A stretch of DNA of 12,682 nt from Planctomycetota bacterium (GCA_024274855.1 JAJSAJ010001046.1:1-12682), one strand, 5' to 3'. Shown: positions 1-7,462, counted from the stretch's first letter. Notes: generated from the letters alone by a model not told the origin. Numbers and translations are program-made.

Positions 1-1454
1 GACAAGAAGCAGGCGTTTCCACAGAGACGCGCCGATCAAGATGTAGATCGTTTCTGTTTCAGCGAAACGCCATTTTCGAATTCGGTCCAATTTGGGGAAG
101 GTCTCCAGAACTCGAGACAGCGGAGGTGCATCTTTTGATACATCGGCCGCCTGGCGACATGCGATACAACGCCCATCGACGATCGCTCGAGGACTGACCG
201 GCTCCCCGCACATCGAACAGGACACAGCAAGGGATTGCAAAATGCGATCGCCCGTTACGGGACACGTTGTCAAATACTCGGGCAAAACAGACTGGCCACT
301 GATGGCACAACTTTCAAGTTCTGTTTCCAGGACGCGGCGTCCGGACTGTCGGCATGTGCGGATCGCATCGGCAACTGAGATTTTTCCGTCATCCGTGGCT
401 GCAAGATGATACGAATGCCGGCCGGTCGATGGGCATGTAAAGGGGGGAGGCTGTTCGATTCCGTTGTTCAGCAACCGAGCCCATTGCGAAAAGGATAACT
501 CGACCGAATTCTGTCCGATTGTGAAAGCCAGCTTTCCATCGGCATGTTTGCACCAGGCAAGCGTCACGGCAATCAGCACTCCTTCACTTCCCGCATCGCA
601 TTCTGCGCACTGCCGCCGAGCCCCCTCGACCCAGTCTTTAAACACGGCTTCATCCAACCGGGGGGCGTGTCGAGTCAGCGGCATGATGTCGTTGAGGTTC
701 AGACGCGCCAACGCCTCAGTGTCCATGAGATGGCCGTCGCTCGCGGCAAAACAATGAACGACCTGCGAGTGAGCATCGCCATCGGCGTGAAGAAAGGTGA
801 GCCGAAGAAACGGCCGATCTTGCAAGCTGCAGCCGGCCAAATGGACATGTCCTCCATCGATTTGATAGGCGGCAAATAGTCGTTGTGCTAGATCGTGGAC
901 ACTGGCAGGTTGCGTTGTCGGGGATGCGTGTAGCGGTCGTCCACCAGTTTCCAGTTGGTGCCGCAGCCACATCCACAACGGAGATTCAAACGTCACGATC
1001 TCGACGTTTTCAGGCTCGGACTCTGGCACGCTGTCCGGGTGAAACGCAAATCTCGAGTTCGGTAAGCCATCCGCGGGATCACGTTCGTTTGCCGTGCCCT
1101 TTTCGGTCGGATTCGGGCGGCTAACTGCATAATTCCCAACGCTCCGTTCCGTGACAGACCACCCCAATGCCTTCAGGCACCAAACCACAAAGTGCCTTGC
1201 CGTGGGATCGAGATACTTCGTCGGTTTGTCCTGGTCCGTTGTACTCACAGCCCACCTGTCCGACTGATCCGCCGTGTAACAGTAAACCGCCTTGTTGTCA
1301 GACAACAATCGGTACAAGTCGCGTATGGCAAACGAGTCTTTGTCTCAAAGCTCGAAAGCGTCCCCTTGGGTTCCGCAAAACGGACGGAACTGGTGTTACT
1401 CTGTCGTGTGAAAGAACGTCCCGAGACAACGCCTAGTTGACCACGTTTCGCCAA
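1..1454 (-). CDS. Unrecognised protein with zinc-ribbon-like cysteines; partial, with apparent frameshift
   Basis: The minus strand is open from about 1345 to the left edge with no stop, giving about 447 residues, so the C-terminus lies outside the window. Upstream, another frame from a TTG at 1454 gives about 38 residues; adding one A to the AAA at 1339-1341 (minus sense) joins the two frames and reads through 'SFETKDSFAIRDLYRLL'. The start is uncertain: no ATG and no clear ribosome binding site, and the upstream frame stays open to a TAA near 1505. In the C-terminal half, CSMC (208-219) and CIAC (157-168) give C-x2-C-x13-C-x2-C, a zinc-ribbon-like spacing. A single CxxC (CAEC) lies further upstream. 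Codon content looks coding throughout and the opposite strand is only shadow frames. I do not recognise the family and assign no function. Being coding is well supported; the exact 5' end is not. Confidence 0.72.
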
Positions 1455-1503
1455 AAAATCAAGTTTTCCGATCCGACGTCGCGATTCTTTTTGTTTGGTT
1501 GCT

Positions 1504-1644
1504 TAGGACCGGCAGATCAATTGTTGTCGCGTTTACTGGGGGGCGTTCGTGCGGCGATCCTCCTTAGCTGCGAGCCTGATTCACCCATGGGACAAGCCCA
1601 TGGGGGTCTGTACGCGGAAAAGTGCGACAGTTATTGATTGGCGA
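1504..1644 (+). repeat. Dispersed repeat, copy 1 (141 bp)
   Basis: Positions 1504-1591 match 8953-9040 over 88 bp with four mismatches and no gap. Positions 1556-1644 match the complement of 7051-7127, apart from a 13-bp stretch missing there. This copy contains an 8-bp palindrome repeated as a hairpin: CCCATGGG at 1584-1591 and 1597-1604 around the loop ACAAG. It ends 4 bp beyond the top6A stop codon, so it lies in the 3' untranslated region of that gene and upstream of the left-hand unknown gene. No transposase, obvious terminal inverted repeat or target duplication is visible. Confidence 0.9.
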
Positions 1645-1648
1645 ATCC

Positions 1649-2806
1649 TTAGTCCAGAAAATCGCGATCCTCCAACCGCTCAGGTACGTAAACCTCGGTC
1701 ACGTAACTGATGTCTTTGCTAATCAGCGCTTCGACTTCCAGCTTGAAGCCATTTTTGAGCATCAACGCGATTTCCTTCTGCCAGGCTTTCTTGGTTTCGA
1801 ACCAGGGGTACTGCGCAATCTGTTTGGCTCGCTTGACGTCCGTTTGCTTCAAATCGATTCTGACGCTAGGTGATAACTGGCAGCGTTCGTAGTCCTTGCT
1901 GCGCAACCCAATATACCGAGCTTTTGGGATGGCCATTAGTTTGGATTCGTAAGCCAGGTTGATGGAGCCTTGTTTGATAACGCTGTAGATGTAGTATCCC
2001 CAGGGATCGTTATCCAGCAGGCAATAGATCGGCAATTTCAATTCGTTGTGCAAGCGATTCAGCATGCGCCGGACACCTCGCGGAGGCTGTCCGCCACCAT
2101 GAGTCAGAATGCACTGGTACTGCTTCCAGAATTTATCTTCGTTGAACCGGCGCCACACGGTGTCTTTTTCAACGTGCAGGATAAATTGTGCGTCGCATTC
2201 CTTAAACTGAACAACGTTCGGTTCGACGATCGATGGAATGTTGTACCCGCCCGAGCCCATTCGAGAACAGTCGATTTCATCGCCGCTATCCACCAGCGAA
2301 ATCGGACCGACCATCGAGCCGGCGTTTTTTGCGTAAAGGTGGAGTTCTTCACGCATCGCGTTCAATGCCACTTCAACGTCTTCAATAATCGGGTCACAGT
2401 CTGATTGTTGATCAAACGTCTCTTCTTTCGTCCCTTCAATCGTGTGCTTTAGAAGATAGAACAATCCTCGAATACTCGTTGTCTTTCCCTGCTCAATCAA
2501 CTTCTTGCACCCACTACCAACCAGGATTGTCTGCATGTAGCTCTTCGCCTGAGCCAGATTGAATAACTCGCGACGATTCGTGCCACTCCCCATTTCAATG
2601 AACCGCTTCGCCTTGTTATACCGGACATTCCCTAGCGACCGAGAGGGAATTCGAATGTGGGGGGCGCGGCCTCGCTGTGCGGTTCTAGTCAAATCATCGG
2701 CGACCGATCGCAGAGCAGCAAGCGTTTTCTTATCGGTCATCGATAACTTGACGCTCGACGCGGGGTGTTTGGGCGGAACCTTTTTTCGTCGCACCTTCTT
2801 GGCCAT
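1649..2806 (-). CDS. top6A: DNA topoisomerase VI subunit A (Spo11-like, DNA-cleaving subunit)
   Basis: This is the cleavage subunit of type IIB topoisomerase: paired tyrosines attack opposite strands, and with subunit B it passes one duplex through another using ATP. The 385 residues are close to the usual archaeal length (about 370). The winged-helix domain carries TSIRGLFY, where Tyr117 aligns with the catalytic tyrosine of Spo11/Top6A; Phe precedes it, as in yeast Spo11. The Toprim domain follows, with metal-binding Glu213 (HVEKD) and the DxD pair Asp265/Asp267 (LLDNDPWG). All key residues are present, so it should be active. The N-terminal 13 residues are strongly basic. The ATG at 2806 has an AGGA at 2816-2819 (minus sense). 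It lies 154 bp downstream of top6B on the same strand and is probably cotranscribed with it. Confidence 0.95.
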   Translation of the reverse strand: MAKKVRRKKVPPKHPASSVKLSMTDKKTLAALRSVADDLTRTAQRGRAPHIRIPSRSLGNVRYNKAKRFIEMGSGTNRRELFNLAQAKSYMQTILVGSGCKKLIEQGKTTSIRGLFYLLKHTIEGTKEETFDQQSDCDPIIEDVEVALNAMREELHLYAKNAGSMVGPISLVDSGDEIDCSRMGSGGYNIPSIVEPNVVQFKECDAQFILHVEKDTVWRRFNEDKFWKQYQCILTHGGGQPPRGVRRMLNRLHNELKLPIYCLLDNDPWGYYIYSVIKQGSINLAYESKLMAIPKARYIGLRSKDYERCQLSPSVRIDLKQTDVKRAKQIAQYPWFETKKAWQKEIALMLKNGFKLEVEALISKDISYVTEVYVPERLEDRDFLD

Positions 2807-2846
2807 CGTTCGTGGTCCTGAATGTCAAAGACTGTTGAGCAAAGGA

Positions 2847-2885
2847 GTGTCCCGCGGGCAGACCGCGTGCTTGTCTCCAGGACAC
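2847..2885 (-). other. Nested inverted repeat between top6B and top6A
   Basis: The 154-bp gap between the two topoisomerase genes contains GTGTCC at 2847-2852 paired with GGACAC at 2880-2885, with an inner CGCGGGCAGACCGCG-type arm near 2853-2867. It could fold in the intergenic mRNA. There is no T tract on either side, so it is not an obvious terminator. It may modulate stability or the ratio of the two subunits; this is inference only. Confidence 0.3.
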
Positions 2886-2960
2886 GTTGGACACGGAATC
2901 CAGCCGGTTCAGTACCTGCGACTTGCAACTGTCCAGGTAAGGGCCGAATCGGAACATGAG

Positions 2961-5135
2961 CTAAAAAAGTTTCTTCTGCGCGTCATCGTTCGCGAGCTTA
3001 TCCGCCAAGAGATCCTCGGGCTGTTGGTCGACGATCAGCACGTTATCGCCGTAGTCCTCGCTTCCTTCCTGAATTCGTTGGCCACGCTGATCAAACCGCG
3101 CATCAGCCTCCGTTGTCTTGCGTTTGGCCACTGCCAGCAACTGAGCGTAAAGCGCGTCTCGGTCGGTGCCATTGAGTGCACTGACTGCCGTGGCGACTTC
3201 TCCCAGGTAACGGAGGAAAATATTGCGGCGGTCGCTTTCCTGCTTGACTCGCTTCCGCCGTCGTAAATACATTCCTAATTTGCGTCCGACTGCCTGGAGT
3301 CCGAGCCGTAATTCTCGTTGGATTTCAGGGTATGCCGCAATCGCTTCCTTCGATTCGCTGGTGAAGGGAACCCAGACACTCGCGACGTGAACCATGATCG
3401 AAATCGGACCGCTCGGCAACGAGCCGCGAGTCTGGCTTAATCCGTATGATCGCCAATTTGTCTTCATAACCGATTCAGTGATAGCACAATCGCGTTGCTT
3501 GAACTGCAGCGGCACTCGATTCGCATATCGTAGCACTTGCATCGATTGGCCCTCCGAGATGTTCACATTCCGCATCGCGTGATGCATTGTCTTGATCGCG
3601 TCGTGCGGTAGCTTGGAGGGGGACTGACGCGTGCCAAGTTTGGCCTCTTTCAGAATTCGATCTGCCGCATCCACGCCGAGTCCGTCAAATGTCATAATAA
3701 GGAACTGACGCAGCGTGCGCGCGTCGCTTTCGCTGAGCAACTCCGTCAATAAATCCAACGTCACTTTTTGAACGACGGAATTGCCGCCATATGCGAGCGC
3801 CACCTCGATCTGGAACGGGTTGCCGCGGTAGACGGCCGGAGGACGCGTCGTCGCACAATAAAACTCTCCCGGCACGACGCGGTAAAGCCCCTGCAGCAAT
3901 AAATCTTCTCCGATCGGGCTGACGCAATCGGTCGCAGGCGGTTTGATCTTCGTCACCTGAATAGCCTGATAGAGCGAATCGGCCTCCTCACGACCGATTC
4001 GACGCGTCGATGCACGCGTGCTGACACTTGCTGTTTGGCAGATCCTGCGAGCAACCGCGGGACTGACCCGCGAAAATGCACTCGTTAGAAATTGTGTGAT
4101 CGTTACCGTTTTGCCTTCCTTGAGCATTGTGACCAATCGCCCTAATTCCACACCATAAGGATGGGGCTTAATTTCTTTCGGCTCGGCCGGCAAGTCGGTC
4201 GTCGATCGAGGATAGATGTGCTCGGTTCCCTCAGGGTCCGTGTAGTGTAGGGTTACATGAGGATTGGCAATCGCCGTCTGCTCCAGGTACTCGTCGACAC
4301 TTCCACGCCCCCGCTGATAACGGGCTTCCATTTCAATCGTCACGCGTGTCCCGCTGCGAACCTCCGTGGGCTCGTCGCCCTCCTCCGCGTCATAGTGTCC
4401 AACCCACTCGATGCGATGCCGTTGCATGTAGGCGCGGCCCGCCTTGCCCGGCGGAATGTCCACGCCCTCCCCCCGACCGTTGAGAATCTCCGGCTTGTTC
4501 TTCTTCGTGTCGATTTGCAGCTCGTAGTAATGGGTCGGTCTGCGAACCGATAACTTCGATACGATTTTGATCGGTCGGCCTGTCGTCAACATTCCATACA
4601 TGCCCGCGGCACTGATCCCAATGCCCTGTTGCCCACGACTCATGCGAAGCCGATGAAACTTCGAACCATACAGCAGCTTGCCGAAAATCAACGGAATCTG
4701 CTTCTTCATGATCCCGGGACCGTTGTCCTGGATGCTGACCCGGAACCGAGCGGGTGCGGTCTGCTCGATCCGTACCCAGACCTCGGGGACGATTCCTGCC
4801 TCCTCGCAAGCGTCAAGTGAGTTGTCAACGGCCTCTTTAACGCTCGTTAACAACGCCTTGCGGGGGTTATCGAACCCCAGTAAGTGGCGATTCTTGGCGA
4901 AGAACTCGCCAACCGAAATGTCTCGCTGCTTGGCCGCCATCGCCTCGGCCGTCACTCGCCGCCGCTTGCCGTTTGCCGGGGCCGTGTTCGGCACACGTCG
5001 TGTTTTCGAGTCGCTTGGGCGTTTCGAAGCCCTCGCGGCACGCGTCGAGTCCGCTTTCTTTTTCTTTCCGTTGGATGTCGCCAATGCCTGGTACTCCTTG
5101 ACCCGCTGCGATTCCGTTCGAAGACGTGGAGCCAT
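2961..5135 (-). CDS. top6B: DNA topoisomerase VI subunit B (GHKL ATPase subunit)
   Basis: This subunit binds ATP, dimerises and drives strand passage by the Top6A pair. Numbered from the ATG at 5135 (724 aa), the GHKL fold is complete: N-box KEAVDNSLDA (residues 100-109, Glu101 and Asn105), DNGPG (137-141) and the lid GQQGIGISAAGMYG (168-181). The H2TH region and the linker motif PPATDCVSPIGEDLLLQG follow, then the transducer ending in WVPFTSESKEAIA, which carries the switch lysine. The first ~65 residues are a Lys/Arg-rich low-complexity tail absent from archaeal enzymes. The frame is open upstream to a GTG at 5240. I prefer 5135 because GGGAGG lies about 13 nt before it and a TATAAT box (5211-5216) falls inside the extension. 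It leads a top6B-top6A unit. Confidence 0.94.
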   Translation of the reverse strand: MAPRLRTESQRVKEYQALATSNGKKKKADSTRAARASKRPSDSKTRRVPNTAPANGKRRRVTAEAMAAKQRDISVGEFFAKNRHLLGFDNPRKALLTSVKEAVDNSLDACEEAGIVPEVWVRIEQTAPARFRVSIQDNGPGIMKKQIPLIFGKLLYGSKFHRLRMSRGQQGIGISAAGMYGMLTTGRPIKIVSKLSVRRPTHYYELQIDTKKNKPEILNGRGEGVDIPPGKAGRAYMQRHRIEWVGHYDAEEGDEPTEVRSGTRVTIEMEARYQRGRGSVDEYLEQTAIANPHVTLHYTDPEGTEHIYPRSTTDLPAEPKEIKPHPYGVELGRLVTMLKEGKTVTITQFLTSAFSRVSPAVARRICQTASVSTRASTRRIGREEADSLYQAIQVTKIKPPATDCVSPIGEDLLLQGLYRVVPGEFYCATTRPPAVYRGNPFQIEVALAYGGNSVVQKVTLDLLTELLSESDARTLRQFLIMTFDGLGVDAADRILKEAKLGTRQSPSKLPHDAIKTMHHAMRNVNISEGQSMQVLRYANRVPLQFKQRDCAITESVMKTNWRSYGLSQTRGSLPSGPISIMVHVASVWVPFTSESKEAIAAYPEIQRELRLGLQAVGRKLGMYLRRRKRVKQESDRRNIFLRYLGEVATAVSALNGTDRDALYAQLLAVAKRKTTEADARFDQRGQRIQEGSEDYGDNVLIVDQQPEDLLADKLANDDAQKKLF

Positions 5136-5210
5136 ACCGACTGGATGCCCTCCCGTCGAACGGTAGGAGAGTTTTTCGGTACGTGGAGAGGAAGGGTTTA
5201 GGATATCCGG

Positions 5211-5216
5211 ATTATA
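5211..5216 (-). promoter_or_regulatory. Possible -10 box for top6B-top6A
   Basis: A perfect TATAAT on the minus strand lies about 75 bp upstream of the preferred top6B start. No convincing -35 is seen at 16-18 bp. If used, transcription would begin after the upstream GTG candidate, which supports the ATG at 5135 as the true start. Confidence 0.35.
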
Positions 5217-5240
5217 GCGATTGCGATCGGGTGATCCCAC

Positions 5241-5519
5241 CCGGCTTTCTCCGCAAGTCCCCTACGTTGCATGTCTTTGGTGTAATGCTCAAATAAAGAT
5301 TCACTCTCGTGCCCCGCCTGACCGAGAAAACTCTTTAGCAGTGTGGCTGCGGCCGCGCCGACTCAATCCAACCGGGCTGCGCCAGCAGCCTCAATCCTTA
5401 ACCCTGCCAAACCCCTGCCCAGTCGCCGCCGAGCGACCGAATTGCCCGTTGGAGATCTGTCCCATGGGCCTTTCGACCCGCCATCGGTCGTATTGTCCAA
5501 TTGCAAGGAGGAGCGTTCG
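5241..5519. other. Divergent intergenic region between top6B and the secreted-protein pair
   Basis: About 280 bp separate the two divergent units and must hold the promoter of the plus-strand pair. No strong -35/-10 pair stands out. The plus-strand reading frame continues open upstream of 5520 to 5343, but its translation has no signal-peptide logic and no ribosome binding site, so it is treated as untranslated leader. Confidence 0.4.
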
Positions 5520-6029
5520 ATGCTTCGGACTTTCAGAAAATCAGTCGTCTTCGCTGCCGCCCTATTTGCTAGTTGCTGCTTTAGCCTCGCCAGTACCCCA
5601 CAAGCTCAGGCCCAGCAACATCGCATAAGCCGGCAGTGCTCGACCGGTACCTGCGGCAAATCAAATTGCCGCACTTGCCAAGCAAGACTCGCCGGACTCG
5701 GTACACAATGTCGCGGTACGCAACTGAACTGTCGTGATCGACAGTACAGCCAGCCCGAACTATTCTACAACTACTATTTGCCCGGTACGTGCGGAGGCGG
5801 ACCTGCCCAGCTTTATATCGCACCTCGCCCAGTTCCCGCGCTGGTCGGGCATACGTACTACACGTATCAGCCGTTCATGCCACATGAACTGCTGTACCAG
5901 CATCACCGATCATACTATCGCTATTACGATGGCGGACGCGGCCTGACACGCACCAAGATCTCCTGGTATCGTCCGCCAGTCCAAAACCTGCTCGGCAGCG
6001 TCCGTAATAGCGTGCGAATCGCTCGTTAA
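5520..6029 (+). CDS. Small secreted Cys/Tyr-rich protein, unknown function
   Basis: The 169-aa product starts with MLRTFRK and a hydrophobic stretch (VVFAAALFASCCFSLA), followed by a likely signal peptidase I site in AQAQ near residues 30-33. The start is fixed by AGGAGG at 5506-5511, 8 nt before the ATG. The mature N-terminal half is cysteine-rich: QCSTGTCGKSNCRTC (C-x4-C-x4-C-x2-C), then two more cysteines six residues apart and a TCGGG. The C-terminal half is rich in Tyr, Pro, His and Arg, with YYTYQPF and SYYRYYDGG. The pattern fits a disulfide-stabilised exported protein; small exported proteins of this sort are common in planctomycetes. I do not recognise a family. It is 42 bp upstream of another small secreted protein and probably cotranscribed with it. 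Confidence 0.85.
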   Translation: MLRTFRKSVVFAAALFASCCFSLASTPQAQAQQHRISRQCSTGTCGKSNCRTCQARLAGLGTQCRGTQLNCRDRQYSQPELFYNYYLPGTCGGGPAQLYIAPRPVPALVGHTYYTYQPFMPHELLYQHHRSYYRYYDGGRGLTRTKISWYRPPVQNLLGSVRNSVRIAR

Positions 6030-6041
6030 CCCCCCCCCCCC
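6030..6041 (+). repeat. Run of 12 C directly after a stop codon
   Basis: Twelve consecutive C follow the TAA of the upstream gene and precede the ribosome binding site of the next by about 10 bp. It is the longest homopolymer in the window. Its length may be misjudged by sequencing or may vary by slippage. Confidence 0.95.
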
Positions 6042-6071
6042 ACAATTCGCCAGGAAGAGGAACCTTGACCG

Positions 6072-6449
6072 ATGAAGAAAATCGCCTTATCCCTTGTCGT
6101 GGGGGCCGCTGTGCTGCTGGTCGCCCAGCAGGCTGCCACCGCTGCACAAGGCTACAGACACGTCGCTAATCGCTGGGGCGAACGGTTCGCTCGTACAATG
6201 CCCTGGCACGGGTCCTATTATTACGCGCCCTGGGGGTCTTCCGTCTCCCTGGTCGTTCCGCCCGTTGCCAATATGCAAACCAGTATGGGCTGGGGAGTTA
6301 CCCAGACTTCCATGCGGCCAATCTACCACCAGTTCGGCAGGCCCTACCCCGGTGATGGCCTGTCCTCCTCAGGCCAATGCCAGGGGACTCCACGCTGGCC
6401 AAGCCATACCGATCAGTTCGGTGTCTACTATACCCGTGGGCCCTGGTAG
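6072..6449 (+). CDS. Small secreted protein, unknown function
   Basis: The 125-aa product begins MKK followed by a textbook signal peptide (IALSLVVGAAVLLVAQQAATAA) with cleavage likely after ATAA, about residue 25. The mature part is rich in Tyr, Trp, Gly, Pro and Ser, with YYYAPWG, SMGWGV and a C-terminal YYTRGPW, and only one Cys. AGGAAGAGG at 6052-6060 supports the ATG, at a spacing of about 11 nt. It follows the 169-aa secreted protein by 42 bp on the same strand and is closed by a strong terminator, so the two look like one operon. No known domain is recognised; a role at the envelope or outside the cell is inferred from the signal peptide alone. Confidence 0.82.
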   Translation: MKKIALSLVVGAAVLLVAQQAATAAQGYRHVANRWGERFARTMPWHGSYYYAPWGSSVSLVVPPVANMQTSMGWGVTQTSMRPIYHQFGRPYPGDGLSSSGQCQGTPRWPSHTDQFGVYYTRGPW

Positions 6450-6481
6450 ACTGCCAACAACCGGCCAATTATCCCCGTAAG

Positions 6482-6515
6482 CGGGCGACGGTGCGTTGCA
6501 CCTGCCGCCCGTTTT
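6482..6515 (+). terminator. Intrinsic terminator of the secreted-protein operon
   Basis: CGGGCG (6482-6487) pairs with CGCCCG (6506-6511), and GGTGC (6490-6494) pairs with GCACC (6498-6502) around the loop GTT. TTTT follows at 6512-6515. It lies 33 bp after the stop codon of the second secreted protein. Confidence 0.75.
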
Positions 6516-6544
6516 GCGTTGGTAACGCCCGTTTTGCGTTGGTA
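6506..6544 (+). repeat. 20-bp tandem duplication overlapping the terminator
   Basis: The unit CGCCCGTTTTGCGTTGGTAA at 6506-6525 is followed at once by a second copy at 6526-6544 (19 bp identical). The first copy forms the 3' arm and T tract of the terminator, so the duplication offers an alternative 3' arm. Confidence 0.9.
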
Positions 6545-6590
6545 GACATCTTGTCGCGAAAACGCACCAATGTTGCGACAGGTGTTATCG

Positions 6591-6619
6591 TTGTGATGAT
6601 ACGGTGGTGTTTCGATAAT
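6591..6619 (+). promoter_or_regulatory. Candidate sigma-70-type promoter
   Basis: TTGTGA (6591-6596) and GATAAT (6614-6619) are separated by exactly 17 bp. They match the -35 and -10 consensus at 4/6 and 5/6 positions. The pair lies upstream of an inverted repeat and a short open frame, so it may drive a small gene or an RNA. Confidence 0.35.
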
Positions 6620-6622
6620 GGC

Positions 6623-6659
6623 ACACTTAGAGCGGTTGATGTGAGTGTTAAGTGTTTTT
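6623..6659 (+). other. Inverted repeat with a short T tract
   Basis: ACACTTA (6623-6629) pairs with TAAGTGT (6649-6655) over a 19-nt loop, followed by a T run to 6659. It could be a weak terminator or a leader structure just before the possible small gene at 6673. The stem is AT-rich and short. Confidence 0.3.
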
Positions 6660-6672
6660 AGGAAAAGGGCTT

Positions 6673-6897
6673 ATGTTGAATCGATCAGCTTGGGTCTGTG
6701 TTGGCATGCCGGTTGCATTTCTAGGACGTTGGAAGAACGCAAGACATGGCACAAGGAGGTGCAAGACACAAGCCATTCGGGGGTGCCAAGCCATGTTATT
6801 CCAATTTCTCCTGATCGTGATGGGGTTGGGTGTGAGCGGATTCGCAACATTCGGAGCTCTTCGGCCAATGCAAAACACCGATCCCTTCTGTATCTAA
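6673..6897 (+). CDS. Possible small membrane protein (doubtful)
   Basis: An open frame of 74 residues follows GGAAAAGGG (6661-6669) and ends at TAA 6895-6897. Its C-terminal third contains one strongly hydrophobic segment (MLFQFLLIVMGLGVSG), which could be a membrane anchor. The first 40 residues are basic and do not look like a folded domain. An internal ATG at 6793 would give only the 34-residue hydrophobic part. A promoter-like pair lies 54 bp upstream. No family is recognised; the region could equally be a non-coding transcript or nothing. Confidence 0.25.
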   Translation: MLNRSAWVCVGMPVAFLGRWKNARHGTRRCKTQAIRGCQAMLFQFLLIVMGLGVSGFATFGALRPMQNTDPFCI

Positions 6898-7050
6898 TAT
6901 GTCGGTTCGGCTACCGAGCAGTGAAGAAGATCGGTCAGCGCACGGTCGCCCCAGTTCTCGATCGGCCACCAGCGACCCGGCAATACAGCAGACGGACAGA
7001 TTAGCCACAAAGACGGGCAGGGCACCGGGGAGCAATGGCGGCGCGTGAAA
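6898..7050. other. Non-coding stretch, nothing recognised
   Basis: About 150 bp between the doubtful small gene and repeat copy 3. I see no supported coding frame, hairpin or promoter pair here. Confidence 0.5.
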
Positions 7051-7352
7051 TCGCCAATCAATAACTGTCGCACTCTTCCGCGTACAGACCCCCATGGGTG
7101 AATCAGTCTCGCAGCTAAGAGAGGATCGTGCGCTCGGCTGCCCTGTAGCTTGAGGGACTTTGGTTCCCGCCGGACCCCTTGCCACGCGGCAGAACCCTAT
7201 TCGAGCGCACTCCTCGCATGCCGCCGTGCAACAAACCCCCCAGTATTCTAACGGCCCTAGTTTGCCCAAAGTTCAGGGTTTTGGCCAGGCCAGACCGGGA
7301 CCGACGCAACGTCCCCCAGCAAACGCGACAACAATTGATTCGCCGGTCCTTA
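7051..7352 (-). repeat. Dispersed repeat, copy 3 (inverted, split and rearranged)
   Basis: Read on the minus strand, 7352-7305 matches the left end of copy 1 (about 1503-1550, five mismatches), and 7127-7051 matches 1556-1644. In the second part one base is inserted, two differ, and a 13-bp block, one CCCATGGG plus ACAAG, is missing. About 177 bp without ordered similarity lie between the two parts. Within this, 7220-7244 (minus sense TACTGGGGGG...GGCGGC) again resembles the repeat core, pointing to internal duplication or decay. The element lies upstream of cysH. Confidence 0.8.
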
Positions 7353-7462
7353 ACCGCCCATACACGGCATCCCGCAGCGGCTTGATCACTCGAATAGTAC
7401 GCACCTCCCCAGGGGCAGCAGTCGGCCCGTTGTCCTTCCCGTGAAACTTCCCGATTCAAGCC

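Noticed and set aside
92..979. Several plus-strand and other minus-strand frames of 80-110 residues near the left end
   Set aside because: They overlap the single long minus-strand frame, which has the consistent coding pattern and cysteine motif; they are shadows.
1437..1637. Plus-strand short frame with the peptide LLSRLLGGVRAAILLS, recurring at 8889-9125
   Set aside because: The shared peptide is explained by the DNA repeat. The two frames start at different places, lack ribosome binding sites, and the inverted copy has the frame broken. No selection on the protein is visible.
5343..5519. In-frame upstream extension of the 169-aa secreted protein
   Set aside because: The internal ATG at 5520 has AGGAGG at ideal spacing and begins a signal peptide, which would be buried by the extension.
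7160..7444. Plus-strand 94-residue frame rich in Pro and Gln
   Set aside because: It runs antisense through rearranged repeat copy 3, lacks a ribosome binding site and shows no signal peptide or domain.
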